64,000 nt of DNA from Arcobacter defluvii (GTDB lineage Bacteria > Campylobacterota > Campylobacteria > Campylobacterales > Arcobacteraceae). A program made the translations under genes and the position numbers. How positions within the stretch are numbered: position 1 is the stretch's first letter; every line of letters begins with the position of its first letter. The notes beneath the pieces are model-generated. The model saw only the letters and a program-made list of their open reading frames with translations, was not told the origin of the DNA and did not search any database. This document shows positions 18,824 to 27,841 of the stretch, piece by piece. The stretch is from contig NZ_CP053835.1 of the NCBI RefSeq assembly GCF_013201725.1, positions 2,852,001-2,916,000 of the forward strand. The letters run 5' to 3'.

Positions 18824-21298
18824 TTATACCTTTGCCACTTTTGCTTTATTAAATCTATAACTATTAAATAGAGCATTTGAAGAACTATTTTTCATAAATG
18901 TAGAAACATAAGAAATGTTTCCTTTTATTTGAATATCAACATATGCGTTTAAAGTCAATTCTTGATTATTTGCATTTACTTTTACTTTATCACCTTCAAC
19001 TAAACCTAAATTCTCAAAAGATTCTTTTGAAAAGAATATTCCATCTTGAAGTTTTTCTTTAAATTCATGGGCAATTGCTGTAAATTCATTAAATTGATTA
19101 ATTGGATTCGCTTTATAAATTACAATCTCATTTTCTTCTAAAACTAATCTTTCAGTATTAGCTTCTTTTACCCTCTCTTTTTTTAATACTTCAAAAGAGT
19201 TAATTTCATATCCTCTGTATTCAACTTGGTCATTTCCAAAATGATTTGATAAATCATCAAACTTAACAGTTTTATAACCTTTGTTTATTGGAAGTTTAAC
19301 TGTATAATCAATAGTATATTCTACATCGCAACCTAAAACTTCATTTGCAACTTCATTTAAAGTATAACCTTTAAACTCTAAAGCAGCATTCGTAGGAATT
19401 ACTTTTTTATCAATATTTGTAAAAGTTCCTTCTTGTTGATTAAGAGCTGGTACATCTAAATCACCATCACCTAAAGCAGAAAGTTCAAAATCAGCTTTCA
19501 TGTTATAACCAACACTTAAACCATCAACTTCACTTGAAAGTGTACAAATTTGGGCAACACCTAAAGTATTTGTTTGTGATGGAATAATTACTACATTAAA
19601 ATCTGTATAAGCATCAATTAATCCACATAATTTTGCTAAATTTTCACTATTTGGATGAGTTATTAAATCTTCTCCAACTATTAAAGAGAAGGCATCTTTT
19701 TTAGCTAACATTTCATCAACTAAATCAAGGAATTTTTCATCTCTTCCAAAATCTTCAACAAATGAAACCATTTCATATGAAACTTCTGTTGATACATTTT
19801 TAGAAACTACTTTTTTAACCTCTTTTTCTTCACCCGTTGCTTCATCAACAACCATCTCAACAACGTTTTCTTTTACAACTTCAGTTACAGTTTTTGTTTT
19901 AATCTCTTTTTTAGAATCTATATATGATTGAACTTCAGCTGGTAAATTTTTTCCAAATTTATATAAGATGAAATATAAGATTGACTCTTCAACCATTGGA
20001 GCATGATAGATAAAATCTGTTGTTTTCCCAATTTTCCCAATTTTTTCCATAACTGGATCAGCTACTGGATGAAAATATAATCCTGCACCTTTATTCATAA
20101 CAACTGAATTATTAAAGGCATATCTTGCATTTGGTAAATCTGATTTTAAATAAGCCCCAACAGAAATTACAAAGTTTGAGTTATGTACATCTGAAAGTTT
20201 TGAAGAATATAAAGTTTTTCCAGAAATTTTAGAATAATTTTTCAAAAATTCTTGGTATCTTCTTGCATCTTCATTTACAAGTTTTGCACCTGTAAATTCC
20301 GAAATTTTTTGTAAAATCAATGCTTCTTCATTTGTAATATATGAATTAAATTTAATATTTCTTGCACCTTTAAATGCTTCTACAGCTTTATCAAATGCAG
20401 CTTTATTTTTTTCTTCAACTTTATTTTCAAAATCATAAGCGAATCTTCCTGCACCATTTACAGTTGAATAATGAGGTTCGCTATTTACTCTATATATTCT
20501 TTTTGTTCTATGATTATCAATTGAATCATGTTTAATTTCATAATACATAAAAGCACAGTCAGAAGAGTGAGGATTAGCAGCTGGTATTTTTTTTAACTCC
20601 CAAGCATTTGAAGTATATTGGAAATCGTGAGATACAAGTGCACCAACAGGACAGGCACTTATACACTCACCACAGTTGGTACAGGCATCAGCATCATAAC
20701 CAATAAGTGATTTATTAAGTTTATTCCACATAGCATATGCATCTTTTGGCATTTCATCTTTAAATACTTTATCAATATTATCTGAATCTCTTTTTACTGT
20801 ACTAAGAGCACTTGATCCAACCATATCTTTACATACAGTTACACATCTTTCACAAACAATACATAAAGCTGGATCATAATTCATAACTCCCCAATGTTGA
20901 GTTGGTCTATGAATATCTTTTATACTGTAACTTTGAGAATCTACTTTCATATATAAAGAGTAATTTTGTAATTCACACTCTCCACTTTGGTCACAAACAC
21001 CACATTGTAATGGATGGTTTACATCATAAACCTCCATAATAGCTCTTCTTTCTTTACTAATATTCTCTGTAATAGTTGAAATATCCATTCCATCTTTTAC
21101 TTTAGTATTACAGCCATAAACTTGTTTCCCATCAGCTTCAACCAGACATAATCTACAGGCTAAAGTTGGAGAACATCTAGTCAAATAACAAACAGCTGGA
21201 ACAAAAACATTATTTGCTCTTGCTACATTTAATATAGATTCACCCTCTTTTGCAGCAATAGATTTTCCGTCAATTGTTAGTGTAATCATATCACTCAT
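18824..21298 (-). CDS. nuoG: NADH-quinone oxidoreductase subunit G (variant)
   Basis: NuoG (824 aa) carries the electron-entry iron-sulfur clusters. The N-terminus is a [2Fe-2S] ferredoxin domain (CYLTRCSPTLACRLC and a later Cys). It is followed by HPLQCGVCDQSGEC (His-Cys3 cluster) and two [4Fe-4S] runs, CIVCERCVTVC and CTNCGECISACP. The Cys set for the extra N7 cluster of E. coli is missing. The C-terminal half is a molybdopterin-oxidoreductase-like domain without cofactor. A Val/Lys/Glu-rich insertion (KTVTEVVKENVVEMVVDE, then KEVKKVVSKN) interrupts that domain near residues 460-505. Its last 200 residues resemble the small protein encoded next door (21298-22098). Confidence 0.93.
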   Translation of the reverse strand: MSDMITLTIDGKSIAAKEGESILNVARANNVFVPAVCYLTRCSPTLACRLCLVEADGKQVYGCNTKVKDGMDISTITENISKERRAIMEVYDVNHPLQCGVCDQSGECELQNYSLYMKVDSQSYSIKDIHRPTQHWGVMNYDPALCIVCERCVTVCKDMVGSSALSTVKRDSDNIDKVFKDEMPKDAYAMWNKLNKSLIGYDADACTNCGECISACPVGALVSHDFQYTSNAWELKKIPAANPHSSDCAFMYYEIKHDSIDNHRTKRIYRVNSEPHYSTVNGAGRFAYDFENKVEEKNKAAFDKAVEAFKGARNIKFNSYITNEEALILQKISEFTGAKLVNEDARRYQEFLKNYSKISGKTLYSSKLSDVHNSNFVISVGAYLKSDLPNARYAFNNSVVMNKGAGLYFHPVADPVMEKIGKIGKTTDFIYHAPMVEESILYFILYKFGKNLPAEVQSYIDSKKEIKTKTVTEVVKENVVEMVVDEATGEEKEVKKVVSKNVSTEVSYEMVSFVEDFGRDEKFLDLVDEMLAKKDAFSLIVGEDLITHPNSENLAKLCGLIDAYTDFNVVIIPSQTNTLGVAQICTLSSEVDGLSVGYNMKADFELSALGDGDLDVPALNQQEGTFTNIDKKVIPTNAALEFKGYTLNEVANEVLGCDVEYTIDYTVKLPINKGYKTVKFDDLSNHFGNDQVEYRGYEINSFEVLKKERVKEANTERLVLEENEIVIYKANPINQFNEFTAIAHEFKEKLQDGIFFSKESFENLGLVEGDKVKVNANNQELTLNAYVDIQIKGNISYVSTFMKNSSSNALFNSYRFNKAKVAKV

Positions 21299-22098
21299 TA
21301 TATTTCTACCTTTTCAATCTTTACTTGCTTATATCTATAACCATTTAAAATATCATCACTATTTTCAACTTTTAAAATTGCAATTGTTCCTGTTAAAGAA
21401 TCATCAACTTTTAAAATTTTCATAATTTTTTCATCTTTAAAATTTATATATATTTTATCTCCATCTAAGACTTTTGATATATTTGAAAATGTTTTACTAG
21501 CTAATAATTCATCACTATTCTCGCCTATTAATTTATAAACTAAAGTTCCATTAAATGATTTTAATTCTTCAATTTCATCTAAATTAAAATCCGAACATGA
21601 ATAAATTCTTTTTGATAACTCGTCATCTAATACAACTAAATTGAAATCTGTATATTTTTTTATTAATGCCAATAATTTTATAATATTTTCAACTCTTTGG
21701 TGATTTTTTATATCATTACCAATTATTAAAATTTTTGATTTAGCATCATTAGAAGTTTCAAATGCTTCTGCAAACTCTTCTTCTCCTGCACTACTTTCAG
21801 CAGAAATGTATCCTAAATCTAAATTATTAATATATTCTTTTGTTTTCTCATCACAGTTTTTTACAAAAGTATCTAATAATAAAGCGCAGATTCCTTCTTC
21901 ACTACCAACTTCATATTTGATAAATTGAGTATAAAAAGGTTTTAAACTTACATTATCAATAGGAAACATATAAACAAATTTACTTCTATTATTTTCAATT
22001 GAAGTTAACACTGATTTTTTTATTTCTTGATTATCTTCAAAAAAAGTTCCAAAAGATAATATAAAATCACTTTTTAAAATCATTTCTGTATTATTCAT
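21298..22098 (-). CDS. NuoF-position protein; probable paralog of the NuoG C-terminal domain
   Basis: This 266-aa protein occupies the nuoF slot but has no NADH- or FMN-binding glycine motif and no four-Cys cluster. It corresponds to the Cj1574c-type protein that replaces NuoF in Campylobacterota. By eye it aligns with the end of NuoG. KYTDFNLVV matches AYTDFNVVI, LVYK matches IVIYK, DGDKIYIN matches EGDKVKVN, and the tail LNGYRYKQVKIEKVEI matches FNSYRFNKAKVAKV. Loss of the iron-sulfur modules after duplication is therefore inferred. The ATG at 22098 lies in the stop region of the upstream gene with AAAGTGA before it; a GTG at 22107 is possible. Confidence 0.8.
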   Translation of the reverse strand: MNNTEMILKSDFILSFGTFFEDNQEIKKSVLTSIENNRSKFVYMFPIDNVSLKPFYTQFIKYEVGSEEGICALLLDTFVKNCDEKTKEYINNLDLGYISAESSAGEEEFAEAFETSNDAKSKILIIGNDIKNHQRVENIIKLLALIKKYTDFNLVVLDDELSKRIYSCSDFNLDEIEELKSFNGTLVYKLIGENSDELLASKTFSNISKVLDGDKIYINFKDEKIMKILKVDDSLTGTIAILKVENSDDILNGYRYKQVKIEKVEI

Positions 22099-22369
22099 TT
22101 GATTCACTTTCTACTGATTCAACTATAACTTTAGGCTCTGGTTTTACTTTTTTAACCACTAAAGTCCAATCTACTTCATTGAATTTGATTGAATTCATCA
22201 AAGTATAACCAGCTTCATAAATTACATCTGCAGATTTTTGGATATTTGAAAAATCTCCAATTTCAAACATAATAATTGCTGTTTCTTCAGCAGCTATTTG
22301 TTTATCAAGTAGTTCTAACATTCTGTCATAAAAGTCATTTTTTAAAAATCTTAAATCAAATCTTTTCAT
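22091..22369 (-). CDS. NuoE-position small protein of complex I (Campylobacterota type)
   Basis: This 92-aa protein sits where nuoE normally lies. It contains no Cys, so it cannot hold the N1a [2Fe-2S] cluster of true NuoE. It has an alpha/beta pattern ([18 protein letters not shown], then [14 protein letters not shown]) and an acidic tail ([12 protein letters not shown]). It matches the Cj1575c-type replacement known from Campylobacter by position and size. It overlaps nuoD by 4 nt and the next gene by 8-17 nt, so it is clearly translated with complex I. Its role is probably structural or docking for a non-NADH electron donor; that part is inference. Confidence 0.78.
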   Translation of the reverse strand: MKRFDLRFLKNDFYDRMLELLDKQIAAEETAIIMFEIGDFSNIQKSADVIYEAGYTLMNSIKFNEVDWTLVVKKVKPEPKVIVESVESESNE

Positions 22370-23592
22370 CTGTCAATCTCACCAAAAACTATATTTAAAT
22401 TACCAATTATTGTAACAACGTCAGCTAATTGACATCCAACTAACAACTCTTCTAAAATTGCAGTATGTTGGAAACTAGGAGTTCTTAATTTTAATCTATA
22501 AGCATAAGGACTTCCATCACTTACAACAAAATATCCTAATTCACCTTTTGGTGATTCAGTAGCAACATATACTTCACCAACTGGTGGTCTCATACCTTGA
22601 GTTACAAGTACAAAGTGTTGCATTAAAGAGTAATTTTGTGTCATTATTTGCTCTTTTGGAGCTGAAATATAATTTGGAGCATGTGCCATAAGTTGAGAAT
22701 CCGATTCTGGATACATTAAAAATAATTGTTCTAAAATTTTTGCTGATTCTTTTATTTCAGCAATACAAATTTTGTATCTTCCATATGCATCACAAGTATT
22801 TGATACGGGAATATCAAATTTTAATTCTGGGTATAATCCATAAGGCATTTCTTTTCTTAAATCCCATTTGATTCCACTACCTCTTAAAGCGACACCAGAA
22901 CAAGCCCACTCTTTTGCCATTTTTGGAGTAATAACTCCAACATTTTCAAGCCTCATTTTCCAAATTCTATTTTCAGTTAGAAGACCTTCATAAGTTTTTA
23001 ATTCTTTAGCTAAAACTTCTAAAAACGATTTACAATCATCAATCCAATTTGCTGGTAAATCTAAAGGAACACCTCCAATTCTTACTGCACTATGAGTAAG
23101 TCTAGCTCCACAATAATCTTCTATTAAGTCCATTGCATATTCTCTTTCTCTAAAACAGTAAAGGAACATAGACATTGCACCTACATCAAGAGCATGGGTT
23201 GCAAGCCAAAAAAGATGTGAAGTAATTCTATTTAATTCAAGTAACATAGTTCTAATAATTTCTGCACGTCTTGGAGCTTCGATACCTAAAAGTTGCTCAA
23301 TTGCTAAAGCATATCCATAGTTATTTGAAGTTGCAGCTATATAATCCATTCTATCTGTTGTTGGCAGAAATTCGTTATAAATCATATTTTCCGCCATTTT
23401 TTCCATACCTCTATGAAGGTATCCAATCATTGGTCTAGATTTTACAACTTCTTCTCCTTGAAGTTCAAGTACAAGTCTTAACTGACCATGAGCTGATGGA
23501 TGTTGTGGTCCAAAATTCACCATCATAGTATTATCTTCACGTTCAAAATGAATATTTTCAAAAAAAGGTTTTAATCTATTTGGTTGTTGCAT
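22366..23592 (-). CDS. nuoD: NADH-quinone oxidoreductase subunit D
   Basis: NuoD (408 aa) forms the quinone pocket with NuoB. Conserved features include [19 protein letters not shown] with the quinone-site His, [21 protein letters not shown], and the C-terminal hydrogenase-like [20 protein letters not shown]. It is a separate gene, not fused to nuoC. The start at 23592 gives a short N-terminal extension; a Met at residue 23 is an alternative. It follows nuoC by 6 nt and overlaps the nuoE-position gene by 4 nt. Confidence 0.97.
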   Translation of the reverse strand: MQQPNRLKPFFENIHFEREDNTMMVNFGPQHPSAHGQLRLVLELQGEEVVKSRPMIGYLHRGMEKMAENMIYNEFLPTTDRMDYIAATSNNYGYALAIEQLLGIEAPRRAEIIRTMLLELNRITSHLFWLATHALDVGAMSMFLYCFREREYAMDLIEDYCGARLTHSAVRIGGVPLDLPANWIDDCKSFLEVLAKELKTYEGLLTENRIWKMRLENVGVITPKMAKEWACSGVALRGSGIKWDLRKEMPYGLYPELKFDIPVSNTCDAYGRYKICIAEIKESAKILEQLFLMYPESDSQLMAHAPNYISAPKEQIMTQNYSLMQHFVLVTQGMRPPVGEVYVATESPKGELGYFVVSDGSPYAYRLKLRTPSFQHTAILEELLVGCQLADVVTIIGNLNIVFGEIDR

Positions 23593-23598
23593 ATTTTC

Positions 23599-24399
23599 TT
23601 ACCTTCTTCTTTTTAAAACAACTGATTCTTCAGGTTTTAATTTTTTCAATAATGGAGCATTTTCTTCTTGATAAGAGATTGGTGTTTCTGGTTCAAATTC
23701 TGAAATATCAACTCCATTTGGAACTTCATGACCAAGTCTTGCAAATCTTGTAGTATCATATCTATCAATTGCAGCAGGATCTCTTTGCTCAGGTCCTATA
23801 ATATCTCTTGCTTCTTTTCCAAAAATTTTGTCAACTTCATACCAAGCTGCAACTTCATCACCTTGTAATGGATAAGTTTTTTTCAATGGATGGTCATACC
23901 AATCATCAGGCATAATAATTCTTTTCATATTTGGATGATTTACAACTTTTACACCTAACATATCATACATTTCTCTTTCTGACCAATTTGCTGATTTATA
24001 AAGTGAAGTAACAGACTCAATAGTTTCATCTTTTTGCACAAAACATTTAACTCTTAATCTTTTATGTTTACTTAAAGATAACATTTCATAAAAAACTTCA
24101 TATCCATCTTTTGAAGCTAAATAATCAATTGCAGATAATTCCATTAACATTTCATATTTCAATTCATTTTTTAAATATGTCATCATTTTTACAATATCAT
24201 TTTTATTAATATATAAAACTAAATGAGTATGCTCAATATAAGAATCTATAATTGTTAGTTCACTAGAAATTTTCTCAAAATCTTTTGCAAAAATTTCATC
24301 TTCATTTATTTCATATCTTGGAACATTTGGACTCACAAAAAATCTATCTGAAAAATAAGCTTGTCTTTGAACATTATCTTTTGGTGTATATTTTCTCAT
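23599..24399 (-). CDS. nuoC: NADH-quinone oxidoreductase subunit C
   Basis: NuoC (266 aa) belongs to the peripheral arm. The core family stretch is SANWSEREMYDMLGVKVVNH followed by RIIMPDDWYDHPLKKTYPL (about residues 131-175). It has an N-terminal extension of about 50 residues and a C-terminal tail of about 70 residues beyond that core. Both tails are common in Campylobacterota. Its first base overlaps the nuoB stop (1 nt). Confidence 0.95.
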   Translation of the reverse strand: MRKYTPKDNVQRQAYFSDRFFVSPNVPRYEINEDEIFAKDFEKISSELTIIDSYIEHTHLVLYINKNDIVKMMTYLKNELKYEMLMELSAIDYLASKDGYEVFYEMLSLSKHKRLRVKCFVQKDETIESVTSLYKSANWSEREMYDMLGVKVVNHPNMKRIIMPDDWYDHPLKKTYPLQGDEVAAWYEVDKIFGKEARDIIGPEQRDPAAIDRYDTTRFARLGHEVPNGVDISEFEPETPISYQEENAPLLKKLKPEESVVLKRRR

Positions 24400-24908
24400 T
24401 ACACTAACCTCTTTTTCTTATGAGCTCTGAAAATTGATTCTTTTCTAATTTTTTGTTGGAGTGTCATAAGCGCATATTGAAGAGTTTCAGGTCTAGGAGC
24501 ACAACCTGGAAGATATATATCTACAGGAATTATTCTATCTGCACCTTGAACAGTTGCGTATGTATTAAACATACCACCTGTATTTGCGCAACTTCCCATA
24601 GAAATAACCCATTTTGGATCTGGCATTTGATCATATAATCTTCTCATAAATTCTGCATGTTTTTTAGTCAAAGTTCCTGCAATGATTAGAACATCTGATT
24701 GTCTAGGACTTGCTCTAAAAATTGTTCCAAACCTATCAAAATCGTATCTTGAGGCACCTGTTGCCATCATTTCAATAGCACAACAGGCAAGTCCATAAGT
24801 CATAGGCCATAAAGAGTTACTTCTACCAAAATTAACTAATTTATCAATTGTAGTTAATTTTACAGCCGCACCACTATCTTGTAAATAGTTTATTTTATGC
24901 TGTGCCAT
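24399..24908 (-). CDS. nuoB: NADH-quinone oxidoreductase subunit B
   Basis: NuoB (169 aa) carries cluster N2, the final electron carrier before quinone. The four Cys ligands are visible in [10 protein letters not shown] (two adjacent Cys), MGSCANTGG and [22 protein letters not shown] is the conserved stretch between them. It overlaps nuoA by 19 nt, which is unusually long but leaves both reading frames intact. Confidence 0.97.
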   Translation of the reverse strand: MAQHKINYLQDSGAAVKLTTIDKLVNFGRSNSLWPMTYGLACCAIEMMATGASRYDFDRFGTIFRASPRQSDVLIIAGTLTKKHAEFMRRLYDQMPDPKWVISMGSCANTGGMFNTYATVQGADRIIPVDIYLPGCAPRPETLQYALMTLQQKIRKESIFRAHKKKRLV

Positions 24909-25294
24909 TCAAGCGCTCCTTTTTTCCAAGCATATACAAATCCAATTGCTAATAAAATGATAAATAAAATCATTTCACCAAAAACATACCATGCTAATCC
25001 AAAACTTACAAATTGTTTATAAACTATAGCCCACGGAAACATAAAAATGATTTCCACATCAAATAAAATGAACAATAATGCCGTTAAATAGAACTGTGCT
25101 GAAATTCTATTAGGTTGTTTTGTAACCTCAGGTCCACACTCATAAAGTGTTGTCTTTAATTTTTCTGTATCTAATCTTGCAATTTTTCTACTTATATATC
25201 TTGCAAGCCATACAGTTGCACCAAAGGCACCAAACGTAACAAGAAACATCACAAATGCACCAAAATAAGGATGGGCAAATTCCATATGTGTCAT
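24890..25294 (-). CDS. nuoA: NADH-quinone oxidoreductase subunit A
   Basis: NuoA (134 aa) has three membrane helices. The conserved loop [10 protein letters not shown] (about residues 46-55) and the TM2 motif [20 protein letters not shown], with acidic residues, are both present. The ATG at 25294 has AAAGGA 8 nt upstream. It is the first gene of the 14-gene operon. Confidence 0.95.
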   Translation of the reverse strand: MTHMEFAHPYFGAFVMFLVTFGAFGATVWLARYISRKIARLDTEKLKTTLYECGPEVTKQPNRISAQFYLTALLFILFDVEIIFMFPWAIVYKQFVSFGLAWYVFGEMILFIILLAIGFVYAWKKGALEWHSIK

Positions 25295-25325
25295 TTAATT
25301 TTTCCTTTAAAAGCTAAAAAGTACT

Positions 25326-25333
25326 ATTTTATC
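25326..25333 (-). promoter_or_regulatory. Candidate nuo operon -10 box
   Basis: The minus strand reads TTTGTGATAAAATAGTAC, with GATAAAAT as the -10-like element about 32 nt before the nuoA start. The sequence upstream is T-rich. There is no clear -35. Inference from motif and position. Confidence 0.45.
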
Positions 25334-25569
25334 ACAAATTATGCAGATATTTGAAATAAAAATAGTTGTTCTAAATGTTAAAAATAATATTAAAACCTAA
25401 TAAAAAATAAGCTTTAAATTTAATGTCTATCTAAGGATAAGATTGAAATTGGTACAAAAAGAAACACCAAATCTAAACTTGGATCATTAATAAAATTATT
25501 AACGATTCTTTTTACTTAAATATTGTTTAAAATAAAAATGTAATTATATCTTTTAAATATAAGATAAAG

Positions 25570-25606
25570 ATAAAAGAGTATTCAATATTTTGAACAGCTC
25601 TTTTAT
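25570..25606 (-). terminator. Composite hairpin after the AAA ATPase gene
   Basis: ATAAAAGAG (25570-25578) pairs with CTCTTTTAT (25598-25606). Inside it a second stem, TTCAA/TTGAA, has a TATT loop. On the minus strand the structure begins about 26 nt after the stop codon and is followed by a T-rich stretch (CTTTATCTTATAT). It is likely an intrinsic terminator, though low in GC. Confidence 0.5.
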
Positions 25607-25631
25607 GTCAGTTTAATTTTCTAATCTTTGA

Positions 25632-27365
25632 TTAAAAAAATCCTACTTTAGTCTCACTATCAAATTGACCTTTTTTCTCTTTTGTAATTTGTTCTTTAAA
25701 GTCTTCTAATTTAAATAATGGCTCGTCACTAACGGCAATCTTATAAGCAGTATTTTTTATTACTAACTCTATTTGACCACCTGTTAATTCATATTTTGCT
25801 AGTTCTTCAATATCAAAATCTTTTTCTAAAGGAAGATTTGCAGGAATTAATTTTTTCCAAAGTTCTATTCTTTGAGCTTTGTTTGGTTTTATAAACTCTA
25901 TCTTATAATTAAATCTTCTAGAAAAAGCTTTATCTAAATTCTCAAGTAAATTTGTAGTTGCAATTAATATTCCATCAAATCTTTCAATCTGTTCTAAGAA
26001 AATATTTTGCATTTGATTATGCATTTTATCACTACTGCTAACACCACCTGAAGCTCGTGAACTTAAGAATTGATCTGCTTCATTTAAAAGTAAAACTGGT
26101 TCTGATTTTGTTTGAGCTCTTAACTCATAATATTTATCAAAAATATTTCTTACATTTTTTTCACTTTCACCAATATACATTGATAAAATTTTAGAACAAT
26201 CAAAACTTAATACATCTTTTTTAAGAGATTTTGCTAAGGCTAAAGCTGTTAAAGTTTTACCCGTTCCTGCAACTCCATAAAAGATAATTTTTGCTTCAAT
26301 TCCCTTTTTCTTATCTTTTATTCCCCATTGTTTTAATCTATTTATTACATTTTTATCAACTTGTTTTAAAAGTGCATCTAAAGTCTCTTTTGTTTTTTCA
26401 TTTAAAATAACATCATCTAAAGTTTTTGTTGTAGAAATCAATTCAAACATATCCTGTTCTTTAATAACCGTATCAAGTTTTATTTTTCCAACATTTGCAC
26501 TTTTTTTAGTTGGATGAGAAATTTTATATAAAACCTCATCTGGAATATAAAAATTTCTATTTATCCCACCAAATGGAGTTAAAACTTCATCATAATCTAT
26601 CAATGCTTTTGACACAAGAGTTGAACTCTCTTCAAGTAAACTTCTATATTTTATCTTTTCATAATCATCACTAGAAATTAATTCAATTAAAGAGTTCATA
26701 TCTCTTAAACTTCCATCTCCACCAGAATATTCCTCTTTTAATAAAGCTAAAAATAGAGTTTGTTCTTGTTCATTTAAACCATTGTCTTTAAAAAAGTCTT
26801 CAAGCATTATAGAGTTGTTTGTAACTTTAATTCTCTCTTTTATTCTATTTTCAAGTAAAATTAATTTTGATTTCAATCTATTTGAACTTGGACTATTAAC
26901 ATCAAAATTTTTTCTTACAACATTTAACTGTTGAGCTAAATCAATTCTAAAAAATTGATCTTGTAAATATTCTAAATGGTCACTATAATTTTTAATTTCT
27001 GGAAGAACAAAATCATTAGCACCATTTTCTAACATTTTTAAATATGCACTAGAAAGAGAAACACTAGAATTTATAAGTTCAAGTTTTGAAACTTCACTCA
27101 ATTTTACTTGATCAAAAGAGACTTGAATTAACCAACCATATTCTAAAAGTGATTTAATCAAATCTAATTTTTCTAAATGTTTATAATTTTTTACATCATA
27201 AAATTCAGCTAAAATATCTATCACTCCTAAAGTATCGCGTCCATTAACAAACTCTTTTGACATAAATTGTAAAATTTTTGCCTCTTCTGCTGTACATTTT
27301 AATTGTGCAAAGAAACTTGTCGTTTCAACATTCTGTGCTTTTATAAAATCAATTACTTCTTTCAT
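25632..27365 (-). CDS. AAA-family ATPase with long N-terminal helical region
   Basis: This 577-aa protein has a C-terminal AAA module. Walker A GVAGTGKT is at 364-371, Walker B-like LLLNEAD at 425-431 (Asn instead of the usual Asp before Glu), sensor ATTN at 469-472, and an Arg-finger pair FSRRF at 481-485. The first 350 residues are helical, without recognisable motifs. The pore-like segment MYIGESEKN (396-404) resembles classical AAA remodelling enzymes, so it probably unfolds or remodels proteins. The substrate is unknown. A small membrane protein is encoded just upstream (16-nt gap) and is probably cotranscribed. Confidence 0.72.
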   Translation of the reverse strand: MKEVIDFIKAQNVETTSFFAQLKCTAEEAKILQFMSKEFVNGRDTLGVIDILAEFYDVKNYKHLEKLDLIKSLLEYGWLIQVSFDQVKLSEVSKLELINSSVSLSSAYLKMLENGANDFVLPEIKNYSDHLEYLQDQFFRIDLAQQLNVVRKNFDVNSPSSNRLKSKLILLENRIKERIKVTNNSIMLEDFFKDNGLNEQEQTLFLALLKEEYSGGDGSLRDMNSLIELISSDDYEKIKYRSLLEESSTLVSKALIDYDEVLTPFGGINRNFYIPDEVLYKISHPTKKSANVGKIKLDTVIKEQDMFELISTTKTLDDVILNEKTKETLDALLKQVDKNVINRLKQWGIKDKKKGIEAKIIFYGVAGTGKTLTALALAKSLKKDVLSFDCSKILSMYIGESEKNVRNIFDKYYELRAQTKSEPVLLLNEADQFLSSRASGGVSSSDKMHNQMQNIFLEQIERFDGILIATTNLLENLDKAFSRRFNYKIEFIKPNKAQRIELWKKLIPANLPLEKDFDIEELAKYELTGGQIELVIKNTAYKIAVSDEPLFKLEDFKEQITKEKKGQFDSETKVGFF

Positions 27366-27380
27366 TCTTCTCCTAAAATC

Positions 27381-27731
27381 TTACTTATTCAATTTTTCTT
27401 TTAATTTTTCATTAAATAAATTTAAATCATTTTTATCTGCAAATTCTAAAACATAATCATCAATCAATATTTTCAACTCTTTTATTTCTAATTTTTTAAT
27501 ATCATCATACTTAATAATTTTTGAATTTTTCTCAACATCTACAATAAAACTATTACTTACATCTATTAAGTAATCTTTACACAAAGCTTTATATGAACCT
27601 CTTGAATAAACATAATTATTACAATCAGTTTTTTTTAAATATTCTTCAATTTTGTGCAAATTAGAGTGGTTATGAATATTCAAAGATATAACTACAATTG
27701 CAATTAATAAAAACAATCCTATAAAAATCAT
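27381..27731 (-). CDS. Small single-span membrane protein of unknown function
   Basis: This 116-aa protein is not recognised. The N-terminal 17 residues are hydrophobic (MIFIGLFLLIAIVVISL) with no lipobox, so it is probably anchored with the rest on one side of the membrane. The remainder is Lys/Asp/Asn-rich with alternating beta and helix character and two Cys (CNNY and ALCKDYL). AAGGAAG lies before the ATG. It is the first gene of a two-gene unit with the AAA ATPase and could be its membrane partner; that pairing is inferred only from spacing. Confidence 0.55.
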   Translation of the reverse strand: MIFIGLFLLIAIVVISLNIHNHSNLHKIEEYLKKTDCNNYVYSRGSYKALCKDYLIDVSNSFIVDVEKNSKIIKYDDIKKLEIKELKILIDDYVLEFADKNDLNLFNEKLKEKLNK

Positions 27732-27797
27732 TTAAACTTCCTTTAAAATTAATATGATACAGCAATATCTCTTAACTACATATGAATAAAAAAATGC

Positions 27798-27803
27798 TAA
27801 AAT
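27798..27803 (+). promoter_or_regulatory. Candidate -10 box upstream of the Sel1 lipoprotein pair
   Basis: TAAAAT within GCTAAAATATTTGG lies 38 nt upstream of the preferred ATG at 27842. If correct, it lies inside the longer in-frame extension and argues against the ATG at 27782. Confidence 0.4.
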
Positions 27804-27841
27804 ATTTGGAAATTATAAAAGCAAACAAAAAAAGGAATACA

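Larger units (their letters stand above)
25295..25631 (-). other. Intergenic region upstream of nuoA
   Basis: This 337-nt AT-rich gap contains no convincing gene. On its left it holds the nuo promoter candidate (25326-25333, minus). On its right it holds a composite hairpin that follows the AAA ATPase gene (25570-25606). The middle (25380-25560) shows no repeat, RNA or motif that could be recognised. Confidence 0.6.

Noticed and set aside
27782-27841. Longer N-terminus for the first Sel1 lipoprotein
   Set aside because: It would place 20 polar residues before the lipoprotein signal, and a strong ribosome site fits the ATG at 27842.
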